From Pseudomonas sp. AOB-7 (lineage in GTDB: Bacteria; Pseudomonadota; Gammaproteobacteria; Pseudomonadales; Pseudomonadaceae), in assembly GCF_003696305.1 (NCBI RefSeq), contig NZ_RFFK01000009.1, positions 62,001 to 126,000 of the forward strand: a stretch of DNA of 64,000 nt. The letters are read 5' to 3'. Below, one piece after another: positions 9,783-20,607 of the stretch (position 1 is the stretch's first letter; the number at the start of each line of letters is the position of its first letter). A program made the position numbers and the translations under genes. Under the pieces are notes generated by a model, which did no database searches, was not told the DNA's origin, and worked only from the letters and a program-made list of their open reading frames with translations.

Positions 9783-10613
9783 ATGCTATTGCGCTTTACC
9801 AAGATGCACGGCCTGGGCAACGACTTCATGGTCCTCGACCTGATCAGTCAGCACGCCCACGTGCAGCCCAAGCACGCCAAGCAATGGGGCGACCGCCACA
9901 CCGGCGTCGGCTTCGATCAGTTGCTGATCGTCGAGCCGCCGAGCCACCCGGACGTCGACTTCCGTTATCGCATTTTCAACTCCGACGGCTCGGAAGTGGA
10001 GCAGTGCGGCAACGGCGCGCGCTGCTTCGCCCGCTTCGTGCTGGACAAGCGCCTGACCACCAAGAAGGTGATCCGCGTCGAGACCAAGAGCGGCGTGATC
10101 GAGCTGCGCGTACAGAACGACGGCCAGGTCTGCGTCAACATGGGCGCGCCGCGCCTGGAGCCGGCGCAGGTGCCGTTCCAGGCCGAACAGGCGGCGCTGA
10201 ACTACAAGGTCGAGGTGGACGGCGAGACGGTCGAGCTGGCCGCATTGTCCATGGGCAACCCGCACGCCGTGTTGCGCGTCGACAGCGTCGACGACGCGCC
10301 GGTGCGTGAGCTGGGGCCGAAGCTGGAACATCACTCGCGCTTCCCGCAGCGGGTCAACGTCGGCTTCCTCCAGGTGCAGGACCGCCAGCATGCGCGCCTG
10401 CGCGTGTGGGAACGCGGCGCCGGAGAGACCCTGGCCTGCGGCACCGGCGCCTGCGCCGCGGCGGTCGCGGCGATCCGCCAGGGCTGGATGGATTCGCCGC
10501 TGCAGCTGGAACTGCCGGGCGGCAAGCTGTCCATCGAGTGGGCAGGCGAAGGGCAGCCGGTTATGATGACCGGGCCCGCTGCGCGCGTATACGAAGGACA
10601 GGTTCGCCTATGA
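9783..10613 (+). CDS. dapF: Diaminopimelate epimerase
   Basis: 276 residues, the family length, from the ATG at 9783, which is 10 bp after lysA. It interconverts LL- and meso-diaminopimelate for lysine and peptidoglycan synthesis. The two catalytic cysteines are in [14 protein letters not shown] and [23 protein letters not shown] at the N-terminus is diagnostic. The stop overlaps the next start as ATGA (10610-10613), so translation of the DUF484 gene is coupled. Confidence 0.98.
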   Translation: MLLRFTKMHGLGNDFMVLDLISQHAHVQPKHAKQWGDRHTGVGFDQLLIVEPPSHPDVDFRYRIFNSDGSEVEQCGNGARCFARFVLDKRLTTKKVIRVETKSGVIELRVQNDGQVCVNMGAPRLEPAQVPFQAEQAALNYKVEVDGETVELAALSMGNPHAVLRVDSVDDAPVRELGPKLEHHSRFPQRVNVGFLQVQDRQHARLRVWERGAGETLACGTGACAAAVAAIRQGWMDSPLQLELPGGKLSIEWAGEGQPVMMTGPAARVYEGQVRL

Positions 10614-11308
10614 CAGACCAGCAGGATTGCCCCAAGCCGCTCGACTCGGAAACGGTCGCCGCCTACCTGCGCCTGCATCCGGAGTTCTTCATCGACCATG
10701 AGGAACTCATTCCCGAGCTGCGTATTCCGCACCAGCCCGGCAACGCCGTGTCGCTGGTCGAACGCCAGGTCAAGCTGCTGCGCGAACGCAACATCGAGAT
10801 GCGCCACCGCCTCGGCCAGCTGATGGACGTGGCGCGCGACAACGACCGCCTGTTCGACAAGACCCGCCGCCTGGTGCTCGACCTGCTCGACGCCGGCAGC
10901 CTGGAAGAGGTGGTCGGCGCGGTGGAAGACAGCCTGCGCCACGAGTTTCAGGTGCCATTCGTCGGCCTGATCCTGTTCAGCGACAACAAGCTGCCGGTAG
11001 GCCGCTCGGCCACCCTGGCCGAAGCGCATGCGCAGATCGGCGGCCTGCTCAGCGGCGGCAAGACCGTCTGCGGCGTGCTGCGTCCGCACGAGCTGGAGTT
11101 CCTCTTCGGCAAGGACGACGCTGCCCGGGTCGGCTCGGCCGCCGTGGTTTCGCTCAGCCATCAGGGGCTGCACGGCGTGCTGGCCATCGGCAGTGTCGAT
11201 CCGCAACACTACAAAAGCTCGCTCGGCACCCTGTTCCTCGGCTATATCGCCGAAGTGCTGGCGCGCGTGCTGCCCGGCTTCGCCACGCCGCTGCGCTCGG
11301 TACGCTAA
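10610..11308 (+). CDS. DUF484 family GAF-like protein
   Basis: 232 residues. The N-terminus, [26 protein letters not shown], is the DUF484 signature. A predicted coiled-coil (residues about 50-85) leads to a GAF-like domain. Function is unknown, but the gene is conserved between dapF and xerC in Pseudomonas and enterics, where it is called yigA. Start and dapF stop overlap by 4 bp. Unlike the usual close packing, 140 bp with a palindromic repeat separates it from xerC here. Confidence 0.93.
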   Translation: MTDQQDCPKPLDSETVAAYLRLHPEFFIDHEELIPELRIPHQPGNAVSLVERQVKLLRERNIEMRHRLGQLMDVARDNDRLFDKTRRLVLDLLDAGSLEEVVGAVEDSLRHEFQVPFVGLILFSDNKLPVGRSATLAEAHAQIGGLLSGGKTVCGVLRPHELEFLFGKDDAARVGSAAVVSLSHQGLHGVLAIGSVDPQHYKSSLGTLFLGYIAEVLARVLPGFATPLRSVR

Positions 11309-11319
11309 CGACTGTCGTC

Positions 11320-11448
11320 GGATGGGTTGAGCGGCGCACTATCCATCATGGCTCGATAGATCGCCCGATGGTTACGCGCCGCGCGAGTGGCGCCACGCCC
11401 TCAACTCTGGTGTCTGGCGCCGCGAACCCATCCTACGAGGCTTGAAGC
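11320..11448. repeat. Palindromic repeat between the DUF484 gene and xerC
   Basis: The ends are inverted: GGATGGGTT...GCGGCGC (11320-11337) pairs with GCGCCGC...AACCCATCC (11417-11433). Right after it, 11440-11454, GCTTGAA is repeated in tandem (GCTTGAAGCTTGAAGCTTGC). Nothing in it codes. GGATGGGTT/AACCCATCC palindromes are a familiar kind of short Pseudomonas intergenic repeat. It interrupts an otherwise overlapping operon and runs into the xerC start. Confidence 0.75.
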
Positions 11449-12351
11449 TTGAAGCTTGCAGCTGACCTTGACGCCTACCTCGAATACCTGCGTCGCGAGC
11501 GCCAGGTGTCGCTGCACACCCTCGACGGCTACCGCCGCGACCTCGGCAAGGTGCAGGCCTTCTGCGAGGCGGAGGGGTTGGCCGACTGGGCCGCGCTGGA
11601 TACCCGCGAGCTGCGCCGCCTGGTCGCTCGCCTGCACCAGCAGGGCCTGGCCAGCCGCAGCCTGGCGCGCCTGCTCTCGGCCACCCGCGGCCTGTACCAG
11701 TACCTGCTGCGCGAAGGCCTGTGCCGTCACGACCCGGCCGCCGGCCTCAGCCCGCCCAAGCGCGAACGGCGCCTGCCGCGCACCCTCGATGCCGACCGCA
11801 GCGCCCAGCTGCTCGACGGCGCGGTGGAGGACGACTTCATCGCCCGCCGCGACCAGGCCATGCTCGAGCTGTTCTATTCCTCCGGCCTGCGCCTGTCCGA
11901 GCTGGTCGGCCTGGACCTCGACGGCCTCGACCTGGCCGCCGGCCTGGTGCGGGTGCGCGGCAAGGGCAACAAGGTGCGCGAGCTGCCGGTCGGCCGTATG
12001 GCGCGCCAGGCGCTGGAGCAGTGGCTGGCGCTGCGCAAACTGGCGAATCCCGGCGACGGCGCGGTGTTCGTCAGCCAGCAGGGCCGCCGCCTCGGCGCTC
12101 GCGCGGTGCAGCTACGGGTGCGCCAGGCCGGCGTGCGCGAGCTGGGCCAGCACCTGCACCCGCACATGCTGCGCCACAGCTTCGCCAGCCATATGCTGGA
12201 GTCGTCGCAGGACCTGCGCGCGGTGCAGGAGCTGCTCGGCCACGCCGATATCGCCACCACGCAGATCTACACCCACCTGGACTTCCAGCACCTGGCCAAG
12301 GTCTACGACCAGGCCCATCCGCGCGCCAAGCGCAAAGGCGGTTCCGCATGA
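11449..12351 (+). CDS. xerC: Tyrosine recombinase XerC
   Basis: 300 residues. With XerD it resolves chromosome dimers at dif. The SAM-like N-terminal core-binding domain ([26 protein letters not shown], given in part) precedes the catalytic domain. That domain has Arg in [12 protein letters not shown], Lys in [20 protein letters not shown] (H-x-x-R), [10 protein letters not shown] and the Tyr nucleophile in QIYTHLDF. The only start after the upstream in-frame stop (11443) is TTG at 11449, at the edge of a repeat. Its stop overlaps the next ATG. Confidence 0.96.
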   Translation: MKLAADLDAYLEYLRRERQVSLHTLDGYRRDLGKVQAFCEAEGLADWAALDTRELRRLVARLHQQGLASRSLARLLSATRGLYQYLLREGLCRHDPAAGLSPPKRERRLPRTLDADRSAQLLDGAVEDDFIARRDQAMLELFYSSGLRLSELVGLDLDGLDLAAGLVRVRGKGNKVRELPVGRMARQALEQWLALRKLANPGDGAVFVSQQGRRLGARAVQLRVRQAGVRELGQHLHPHMLRHSFASHMLESSQDLRAVQELLGHADIATTQIYTHLDFQHLAKVYDQAHPRAKRKGGSA

Positions 12352-13040
12352 GCATTGAGCTGATCACCTTCGACCTCGACGACACCCTGTGGGACGTGAC
12401 CCCGGTGATGCAGGACGCCGAGGCCGCCCTGCGCAACTGGCTGGCGCTGCACGCGCCGCGCCTGGGCGCAGTGCCGGTGGAACACCTGTGGCAGATCCGC
12501 AGCGGCCTGCTGAGCGCCGAGCCGATGCTCAAGCACCGCCTCAGCGAACTGCGCCGGCGCATCCTCCTGCATGCCCTGGAAGGCGCCGGCTACAGCCATG
12601 GCGAAGCCCTGGCGCTGGCCGAGGCGGGGTTCCAGGTGTTTCTCAACGCGCGCCACCAGGTCGAACTGTTCGCCGAGGTGCACCCCACGCTGGAAGCCCT
12701 GGCCGAGCGTTACCAGCTCGGTGTGATCACCAACGGCAACGCCGACGTGCGCCGCCTGGGGCTATCGGAATACTTCCGCTTCGCCCTCTGCGCCGAGGAG
12801 CTGGGGGTGGGCAAGCCCGACCCCAAACCCTTCCGCGAGGCGCTCAGGCGCGCCGGGGTGGCGGCCGAGCGGGCGGTGCATATCGGCGACCACCCCAGCG
12901 ACGATATCGCCGGCGCCCAGGCTGCCGGCCTGCGTGCGATCTGGTTCAACCCGCAGGGGCTGAGCTGGCAGGCCGAGACCACGCCGGACGCGCAGATCGC
13001 CAGCCTGGCCGAACTGCCGGCGCTGCTCGCTAGCTGGTAA
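12348..13040 (+). CDS. HAD superfamily hydrolase (YigB type)
   Basis: 230 residues. Motif I is FDLDDTLWD (nucleophile Asp), motif II is GVITNGNAD, and motifs III/IV are KPDPKPF...[13 protein letters not shown]. This is the YigB-like phosphatase conserved after xerC; the E. coli homologue dephosphorylates FMN and small phosphates. The ATG overlaps the xerC stop (ATGA), so it is the last gene of the dapF operon. The substrate here is inferred only. Confidence 0.92.
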   Translation: MSIELITFDLDDTLWDVTPVMQDAEAALRNWLALHAPRLGAVPVEHLWQIRSGLLSAEPMLKHRLSELRRRILLHALEGAGYSHGEALALAEAGFQVFLNARHQVELFAEVHPTLEALAERYQLGVITNGNADVRRLGLSEYFRFALCAEELGVGKPDPKPFREALRRAGVAAERAVHIGDHPSDDIAGAQAAGLRAIWFNPQGLSWQAETTPDAQIASLAELPALLASW

Positions 13041-13064
13041 GCCGTAGCCCGGGCCGGGCACAAA

Positions 13065-13087
13065 AAACCCGCCACAGGGGCGGGTTT
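13065..13087. terminator. Bidirectional terminator between the HAD gene and sutA
   Basis: Stem AAACCCGCC / GGCGGGTTT, loop ACAGG, preceded by an A-run, so it can end both the plus-strand operon and the minus-strand sutA transcript. Confidence 0.85.
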
Positions 13088-13104
13088 CGTGCAGCGTGCC
13101 GTCC

Positions 13105-13425
13105 TCAGATAGGGCGGCTGCCATATTTGCTGTCGGGCTTCTTGGGCGGGTCGGCGACCACGTTGGGCTCCACCTCCTGCACCTTGCCGCCACGGGCGAG
13201 GAAATCTTCCATCGCCTTGGCCAACGCGTCGCGCTCTTTCTGCTTGGCTTCGATGCTCGGCAGCTCGTCGACTTCGACGGCCTTGGCCTTGCTCTTCTTG
13301 CCGCCGGCTACGACTTCGCCGTCGCCCTCGTCGCCGCTGTCGCCGTCGTCGGCAGCCGCCAGCTCCTCACCGTCGTCCTCGTCGGCCCCTTCCAGGTCGT
13401 CTTGTTCCAGGTCTTCGTCGCTCAT
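13105..13425 (-). CDS. sutA: RNA polymerase-associated regulator SutA
   Basis: 106 residues. A long acidic disordered N-terminus (SDEDLEQDDLEGADEDDGEE) is followed by a central helix (LPSIEAKQKERDALAKAMED) and a Lys/Pro tail ending GSRPI, exactly the layout of P. aeruginosa SutA, which binds RNA polymerase in slow-growing cells and favours rRNA transcription. I chose the ATG at 13423-13425, which has GAGGT upstream; an in-frame ATG four codons earlier lacks one. Confidence 0.9.
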   Translation of the reverse strand: MSDEDLEQDDLEGADEDDGEELAAADDGDSGDEGDGEVVAGGKKSKAKAVEVDELPSIEAKQKERDALAKAMEDFLARGGKVQEVEPNVVADPPKKPDSKYGSRPI

Positions 13426-13502
13426 GTTCAACCTCATGACTTGCGAAAAGCAGGTTAGTTATAGCCCAGTCGCGCAGGCTTCACTGCCCGACCGGAAAAA
13501 AT

Positions 13503-13928
13503 TCAAATGACCTCGCCTTGCCAGGTCGCCAGCACCCGCCGGGCGCCGCCATGGTCGCGGTGCTCGCCGAGGTAGATGCCCTGCCAGCTGCCCAGCGCTA
13601 GGCGCCCGTTCTGTATCGGCAGCTGCAGCTGACAGCCCAGCAGGCTGGCCTTGAAGTGCGCCGGCAGGTCGTCCGGGCCTTCGTCGTCGTGTTCGTAGCC
13701 GCCCTCACCCTGCGGCACCAGGCGGTTGAAGAAACGCTCGAAATCGCGGCGCACCGCGGGGTCGGCGTTCTCGTTGACGCTCAGCGACGCCGAGGTGTGC
13801 TGCAGCCACAGATGCAACAGACCGACGCGCAGCTGCGCCAGTTCCGGCAAGGCGGCCAGCAGTTCGTCGGTCACCAGGTGGAAACCGCGACTGCGCGGAC
13901 GCAGGCTGACGGTGCGTTGCTGCCACAT
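13503..13928 (-). CDS. YjbQ / UPF0047 family protein (secondary thiamine-phosphate synthase-like)
   Basis: 141 residues, the family length. [18 protein letters not shown], with HTSAS, is the UPF0047 signature, and [13 protein letters not shown]-like [17 protein letters not shown] holds the conserved C-terminal His. E. coli YjbQ has weak thiamine-phosphate synthase activity; the true role is unsettled. It lies upstream of sutA on the same strand with 65 bp between, as in P. aeruginosa. Confidence 0.9.
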   Translation of the reverse strand: MWQQRTVSLRPRSRGFHLVTDELLAALPELAQLRVGLLHLWLQHTSASLSVNENADPAVRRDFERFFNRLVPQGEGGYEHDDEGPDDLPAHFKASLLGCQLQLPIQNGRLALGSWQGIYLGEHRDHGGARRVLATWQGEVI

Positions 13929-13986
13929 CCGACTCTCGCTCCCGATGGCTTCAGCGCGCGCATTCTAGCGCGCCGTCAGAAAAAAC

Positions 13987-14010
13987 AAAGGGCGCCCGAA
14001 GGCGCCCTTT
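13987..14010. terminator. Terminator after amtB
   Basis: 10-bp perfect stem AAAGGGCGCC / GGCGCCCTTT with a CGAA tetraloop, 17 bp past the amtB stop in the minus direction and followed there by a T-rich stretch. Confidence 0.85.
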
Positions 14011-14026
14011 GCGATTACCGGGAAAA

Positions 14027-15277
14027 TCACTTGTTGGTGAATTCCGGGTAGGCCTCCATACCGCACTCGGCGATATCCACGCCCTCGTACTCTTCCTCTT
14101 CGCTGACGCGCAGGCCGATCACCGCCTTGATGATGCTCCAGACGATCAGGCTGGCGATGAAGACCCAGGCGAAGATGCTGGCGATACCCAGCAGCTGGGC
14201 GCCCAGCGAGGCGTCGCCGTTGGTCAGGCACACCGCCAATAGGCCCCAGATGCCGACCACGCCGTGCACCGAGATGGCGCCGACCGGGTCGTCGATCTTC
14301 AGCTTGTCCAGGCCGAGGATGGAGAACACCACCAGCACGCCGCCGACGCCGCCGATCAGGGTCGCCTGCAGACCGCTCGGGGTCAGGGGTTCGGCGGTGA
14401 TGGCCACCAGGCCGGCCAGGGCGCCGTTCAGCGCCATGGTCAAGTCGGACTTGCCGAACAGGATGCGCGCCACGATCATCGCCGCGATCAGGCCACCGGC
14501 GGCGGCCATGTTGGTGTTGACGAACACCTGGGCCACGGCGTTGGCGTCTTCGATGGTGCTCATCTTCAGCTGCGAGCCGCCGTTGAAGCCGAACCAGCCC
14601 ATCCACAGGATGAAGGTGCCGAGGGTGGCCAGCGGCAGGTTGCAGCCGGGGATGGCGTTGACCTGGCCACCCGAGCCGTACTTGCCCTTACGCGCACCGA
14701 GCAGCAGCACGCCAGCCAGGGCCGCCGAAGCGCCGGCCATGTGCACCACGCCGGAGCCGGCGAAGTCGAGGAAGCCGGCTTCGTTGAGGAAGCCCGAGCC
14801 CCACTTCCAGAAGCCCTGCACCGGGTAGATGAAACCGGTCATGACCACCGCGAAGGCGAGGAAGGCCCACAGCTTCATGCGCTCGGCCACCGCACCGGAG
14901 ACGATCGACATGCAGGTCGCGGCGAACACCACCTGGAAGAAGAAGTCGGAACGGGCCGAGTAGTAAGGCGCATCGTCGCCACCGGCGAGTACCGAGTCGA
15001 CGCTGTTCTCGTCGCCGATCAAAAAGCCCAGGCTCGGCAGGATGCCGCCTTCCGGGCTGGAGTACATGATGTGGTAGCCGATCACCAGGTACATCACGCT
15101 GGCCACCGCGTACAGGGCGATGTTCTTGGTGAGGATCTCGGTGGTGTTCTTGGCGCGGACCAGGCCGGATTCGAGCATGGCGAAGCCTGCCGCCATCCAC
15201 ATCACCAGGGCACCGCAGATCAGAAAGTAGAAGGTATCGAAGCCGTACTGCAATGCAGTCAATGCTGTGTTGTCCAT
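14027..15277 (-). CDS. amtB: Ammonium transporter (Amt family)
   Basis: 416 residues and about 11 membrane segments. The two pore histidines are likely in VVHMAGASAALAG and SVHGVVGIWGLL. It carries ammonium across the inner membrane and is normally gated by GlnK. It lacks the cleaved signal peptide and the APVLNSGDTAW-type N-terminus of the usual Pseudomonas glnK-linked AmtB. Instead it starts MDNTALTALQYGFDTFYFL, as in the second Amt subtype seen in some Pseudomonas. The start has AAGAGGTG upstream. It lies 324 bp downstream of glnK. Confidence 0.95.
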   Translation of the reverse strand: MDNTALTALQYGFDTFYFLICGALVMWMAAGFAMLESGLVRAKNTTEILTKNIALYAVASVMYLVIGYHIMYSSPEGGILPSLGFLIGDENSVDSVLAGGDDAPYYSARSDFFFQVVFAATCMSIVSGAVAERMKLWAFLAFAVVMTGFIYPVQGFWKWGSGFLNEAGFLDFAGSGVVHMAGASAALAGVLLLGARKGKYGSGGQVNAIPGCNLPLATLGTFILWMGWFGFNGGSQLKMSTIEDANAVAQVFVNTNMAAAGGLIAAMIVARILFGKSDLTMALNGALAGLVAITAEPLTPSGLQATLIGGVGGVLVVFSILGLDKLKIDDPVGAISVHGVVGIWGLLAVCLTNGDASLGAQLLGIASIFAWVFIASLIVWSIIKAVIGLRVSEEEEYEGVDIAECGMEAYPEFTNK

Positions 15278-15355
15278 TTTTCACCTCTTGCCGGCGCTTA
15301 TTGTGCGCTGTTCGGTTAAGACGCCCGGGTTGGCTCCGGACGCGTTCCGTATGCT

Positions 15356-15568
15356 TTACAGGTAGTTGCCACGCTCTATCTGGATCGCTGAACCCCCTGC
15401 ACCGCAAGGCGACCAGGCGTTCCCATCACGGAGCGCGAAACCTGCGAGGGTCAGGCACAGCGGGGCGGCGAGGACTTCGCCGACTCCGGCATTCGTCGTC
15501 GACAGCGGCGCGGGACCGCCAATCGAGGGCAAAAGGGCTCCTAGCCCTGCGAAAGTTCGCAGAGTCAT
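15356..15568 (-). pseudogene. Probable relic of a first amtB gene (signal-peptide end only)
   Basis: A 70-codon reading frame with a strong AGGAG ribosome site starts MTLRTFAGLGALLPSI. From memory this closely resembles the signal peptide of the typical Pseudomonas AmtB (MTLRK.AGLGALLSLV). After about 16 residues the similarity ends; the rest (GGPAPLSTTNAGVGEV...RGNYL) has no Amt features and no membrane segment. It sits 34 bp after glnK, where amtB normally starts. The best reading is a deletion scar of an ancestral amtB1, leaving its translation start. A functional leader peptide is an alternative. Confidence 0.5.
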
Positions 15569-15601
15569 GGGTTTACTCCTGGGGCGTGGGGTTCGGAGGT
15601 T

Positions 15602-15991
<390 letters not shown>

Positions 15992-16099
15992 TCAAGTCTA
16001 AGCGCAGTGTCTGGCTTTTGTAATGCACCGACCGCCCAGCCTGGCGTGGCCGATACCCACCAACCGCTCCCGACGAAACACTCCCCCGCTCCGTCCGAC

Positions 16100-16120
16100 G
16101 CACCGGTACTGCATCGGTGC
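16100..16120. promoter_or_regulatory. Inverted repeat upstream of glnK
   Basis: GCACCG - 9 bp - CGGTGC, 160-180 bp upstream of the glnK start, the distance expected for an NtrC enhancer. The half-sites resemble NtrC GCACC/GGTGC, but the spacing is wider than the usual 17-bp site. The rest of the 409-bp gap between glnK and ubiK shows no gene. Confidence 0.3.
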
Positions 16121-16349
16121 ATGAGTCGCTAGGCCCTAAGCAGAAAGCTTGCCAGCTCCCATAAAAGCGCCGTGATTCAGGGTTTTACCTGCAGCCTGAT
16201 GCAACCGGGGCGAGGCCGCGGCGGCACTTACGCACAATATTGGTGCGCCATGCGCGCCGGCCGTGCGCAAAAATCGTGCAGCTGACGGGACGACGTCCCG
16301 CCGTCGACCGCGTGCTACACTGCCCGCCGTCTGTACTCGGAACCCGCCC

Positions 16350-16610
16350 ATGCTGCCGCCCAAAGCCCTGCTCGACACCCTCAGTAGCCACGCCTCGCGT
16401 CTGTTCAGCGGCGACAGCCCGCTACCGCGCGCGGAGCTGGAGGCCCAGTTCAAGGCCCTGCTGCAGAGCGGCTTCGGCAAGCTCGAGCTGGTCAGCCGCG
16501 AGGAGTTCGACAGCCAGATGGTGGTATTGGCCCGCACCCGCGCGCGCCTGGAGGCGCTGGAAGCCAAGGTTGCCGAGCTGGAAGCCAAGCTGAACCCACC
16601 CACCGACTGA
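16350..16610 (+). CDS. ubiK: Ubiquinone biosynthesis accessory factor UbiK (BMFP family)
   Basis: 86 residues. The N-terminal amphipathic helix (ALLDTLSSHASRLF) is followed by a C-terminal coiled coil with heptads (ARTRARLEALEAKVAELEAKL), as in the BMFP/YqiC family. E. coli UbiK supports aerobic ubiquinone synthesis with UbiJ and binds membranes. The ATG at 16350 was chosen because the family begins at MLPPK.LLD. It is next to comM, as in other Pseudomonas. Confidence 0.9.
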   Translation: MLPPKALLDTLSSHASRLFSGDSPLPRAELEAQFKALLQSGFGKLELVSREEFDSQMVVLARTRARLEALEAKVAELEAKLNPPTD

Positions 16611-16644
16611 TCCAACAGAAGGTGGGACCGATCAAGGAGCGATC

Positions 16645-18138
<1,494 letters not shown>

Positions 18139-18148
18139 GACACCGTCG

Positions 18149-19066
18149 CTACAACCGCTCCACCTCGGGCAGGCGCATCGCCGCCACCTCTGCCAGCAGG
18201 TAGTCGCGCAGCCGTTGCAGGCGCGCCTGGGCGCGGTGCGCCTTGGGCCACACCAGATAGTAGCTGGAGCCGCTGTAGACCGCCTGCCGCCAGGGCAGGC
18301 CGAGGCGGCCGGCATTCACGTCCTCGGCCATCAGCAGCAGATCGCCGATGGACACCCCATAGCCGCGCGCCGCCGCGACTATGCCCAGTTCGAGCATGTC
18401 GAACAGCTGGCCGCTCTTCAGCGGAATCCGCTCGGCCAGCCCGGTGACCTGCAGCCATTGGCGCCAGTCGCGCCGGTCCGGGGTCGGGTGCAATTGTTCG
18501 GCGGCCTGCAGCCGCGCCAGCGGCCAGGGGCCGGCGGCGACATCGGCGGCGGCGCAGACCGGGATCAGCCATTCCTCGAACAGCAGCACGCTGTCCCACT
18601 CCTCCGGGAACTGGCCGTCGGCCAGCAGCACCGCGCAGTCGAAGGGTTCGTGGCGAAAATCCACCTTGTCCACGTCCATCCAGGCGCTGGTCAGCTGCAC
18701 CTCGCTGTCCGGGTAGGCCAGGCGAAAGTGCGACAGGCGCGCCAGCAGCCAGCGCATGGTCAGGGTCGAGGGCGCCTTCAGGCGCAGCACGCTGTCGTCG
18801 GCACGCAGCGCGGAGCAGGCCCGCTCCAGCGCATCGAAGCCGTCGCGCAGGCCGGGCAGCAGGGCGCGCGCCGGGTCGGTCAGCTGCAGGCTGCGACCAC
18901 GGCGCTCGAACAGCCGGCAGGCGAAATGTTCCTCGAGGGTACGGATATGCCGGCTCACCGCACTCTGGGTAATGGCCAGTTCCTCGGCGGCGCGGGTAAA
19001 GGAGGCATGCCGCGCCGCCGCCTCGAAGGCGCGCAGGGCGTAGAGCGGCGGCAGACGCCGGTTCAT
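18149..19066 (-). CDS. LysR family transcriptional regulator (GcvA-like)
   Basis: 305 residues. The N-terminal winged HTH is LYALRAFEAAARHASFTRAAEELAITQSAVSRHI (given in part), typical of the GcvA/AmpR branch, followed by a periplasmic-binding-like effector domain. It is divergent from the MATE exporter gene with 139 bp between, a position that suggests control of that gene; this is an inference from layout only. A LysR gene next to a MATE gene is also found at this place in P. aeruginosa. Confidence 0.93.
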   Translation of the reverse strand: MNRRLPPLYALRAFEAAARHASFTRAAEELAITQSAVSRHIRTLEEHFACRLFERRGRSLQLTDPARALLPGLRDGFDALERACSALRADDSVLRLKAPSTLTMRWLLARLSHFRLAYPDSEVQLTSAWMDVDKVDFRHEPFDCAVLLADGQFPEEWDSVLLFEEWLIPVCAAADVAAGPWPLARLQAAEQLHPTPDRRDWRQWLQVTGLAERIPLKSGQLFDMLELGIVAAARGYGVSIGDLLLMAEDVNAGRLGLPWRQAVYSGSSYYLVWPKAHRAQARLQRLRDYLLAEVAAMRLPEVERL

Positions 19067-19205
19067 CGCGTCAAACCATGATTTTTAATCATGCCTGGCA
19101 TGGCTATTTTCCTTTTGTGGGCAACTCGCTCAACCCAGAGAATAACTGTCATTGCTTATCCTCAGACAGTCTGGGGAGGCCTATCCTGCCGAAGTTTTAC
19201 TCATC

Positions 19206-20591
19206 ATGAAGAATTCCCTTGGCCATGAGCTAGGCGCGCTGCTGCGCCTGGCCGGCCCACTGATCTCCGCCCAGCTGGCCCACGCGCTGATGATCTTCAC
19301 CGACACGCTGATGATGGCGATGCTCGGCCCGCAGCAACTAGCCGGCGGCGCGCTGGGCGCTACCTGCTACTTCATCTTCTCGATCTTCTGCACCGGGGTG
19401 ATCGCCGCGGTGGGCAGCTTGGTCGCCATCCGCCACGGCGCCGGCGACCCGAGCGGCGTCGCCCGCCTGCTGCACAACGGCCTGTGGCTGGCCCTGCTGC
19501 TGGGCATGGTCAGCGCGCTGTGCCTCAACGGCCTGGGCCCGCTGCTGCCGCACCTGGGCCAGGCGCCTGACGCCGCGGGCCTGGCCATGGAGTTTCTGCG
19601 CCCGTTGTCGCTGGCCCTGCCCGGCTACCTGTGCTTCATGGCCTTGCGCGGTTTCACCAGTGCCATCGGCCATCCCGGCCCGGTGATGGCCATCAGCATC
19701 GTCGGCACGGCGGCCAACTTCGTCATCAACTATGCGCTGATCCAGGGCTGGTTCGGCCTGCCCAGCCTGGGCCTGGGCGGTATCGGCATGACCACCGCGC
19801 TGGTCAGCAGCGGCATGGCCCTGGCGTTGGCGCTGTATATCCTGCTCGCGCCCCACTACCGCCTGTACAAGCTGCGCAGCGGCCTGGGCCGTCCGCAGCG
19901 CGCGGAGATGCGCGCCCTGCTGCGCCTGGGCCTGCCCATCGGCGGCACCTACGCCGCCGAGCAGGGCCTGTTCACCTTCGCCACCCTGTGCATGGGCGCG
20001 CTGGGCAGCGTGCAGCTGGCGGCGCACCAGATCGCCATGCAGACCGTGGCACTGGCCTTTATCGTGCCGCAGGGGCTGTCCTACGCGGTGACCTTCCGCG
20101 TCGGCCTGCACTACGGCGCCGGGCGCCTGCCGCTGTCGCGCCTCAGCGGCCATCTGGGCATGGCCCTGGGGGCGGCGTTGATGCTGCTGTTCGCCCTGCT
20201 GTTCTGGCTGCTGCCGGAATGGATCATCGGTCTGTTCCTCGACCGCCACGACCCGGCCTTCGCCGAGATCGTCACCCTGGCGGTGAGCCTGCTGGCGATT
20301 GCCGCCTGGTTCGAACTGTTCGACGGTTTGCAGAGCATCGCCATGGGCGCGATCCGCGGGCTGAACGACGGCCGCACCACCTTGCTGATCGGTCTGAGTG
20401 GCTACTGGTGCGTCGGGGCGCCGCTGGCCTGGCTGCTGGCCTTCGTGCTCGGCTGGGGCGCCGCCGGCGTCTGGTGGGGCCTCGCGGCCGGCCTGGCGGT
20501 GACGGCGAGCGGCCTGGTGCTGGGCTTTCAGTGGAAGACGGCACGCTTGCAGCAGGCGGACCGGGTAACAGGCGAAGCCTGCCTGTCGTAA
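19206..20591 (+). CDS. MATE family efflux transporter (NorM-like)
   Basis: 461 residues and 12 predicted membrane helices. The N-terminal region LAGPLISAQLAHALMIFTDTLMMAMLG carries the conserved MATE pattern, repeated in the second half (GLPIGGTYAAEQGLFTFATL). It is probably an Na+ or H+ antiporter exporting cationic drugs or dyes across the inner membrane. I chose the ATG at 19206 because the earlier in-frame start adds unrelated residues. It converges on an EAL gene 16 bp away. Confidence 0.94.
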   Translation: MKNSLGHELGALLRLAGPLISAQLAHALMIFTDTLMMAMLGPQQLAGGALGATCYFIFSIFCTGVIAAVGSLVAIRHGAGDPSGVARLLHNGLWLALLLGMVSALCLNGLGPLLPHLGQAPDAAGLAMEFLRPLSLALPGYLCFMALRGFTSAIGHPGPVMAISIVGTAANFVINYALIQGWFGLPSLGLGGIGMTTALVSSGMALALALYILLAPHYRLYKLRSGLGRPQRAEMRALLRLGLPIGGTYAAEQGLFTFATLCMGALGSVQLAAHQIAMQTVALAFIVPQGLSYAVTFRVGLHYGAGRLPLSRLSGHLGMALGAALMLLFALLFWLLPEWIIGLFLDRHDPAFAEIVTLAVSLLAIAAWFELFDGLQSIAMGAIRGLNDGRTTLLIGLSGYWCVGAPLAWLLAFVLGWGAAGVWWGLAAGLAVTASGLVLGFQWKTARLQQADRVTGEACLS

Positions 20592-20607
20592 TGGCGCAGC
20601 CTGCGCG

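Noticed and set aside
16011-16026. TGGC-N8-TGCA, a sigma-54-like -24/-12 pair on the plus strand near glnK.
   Set aside because: It points away from glnK, toward ubiK more than 300 bp away, and GG-N10-GC pairs are common in such G/C-rich DNA.
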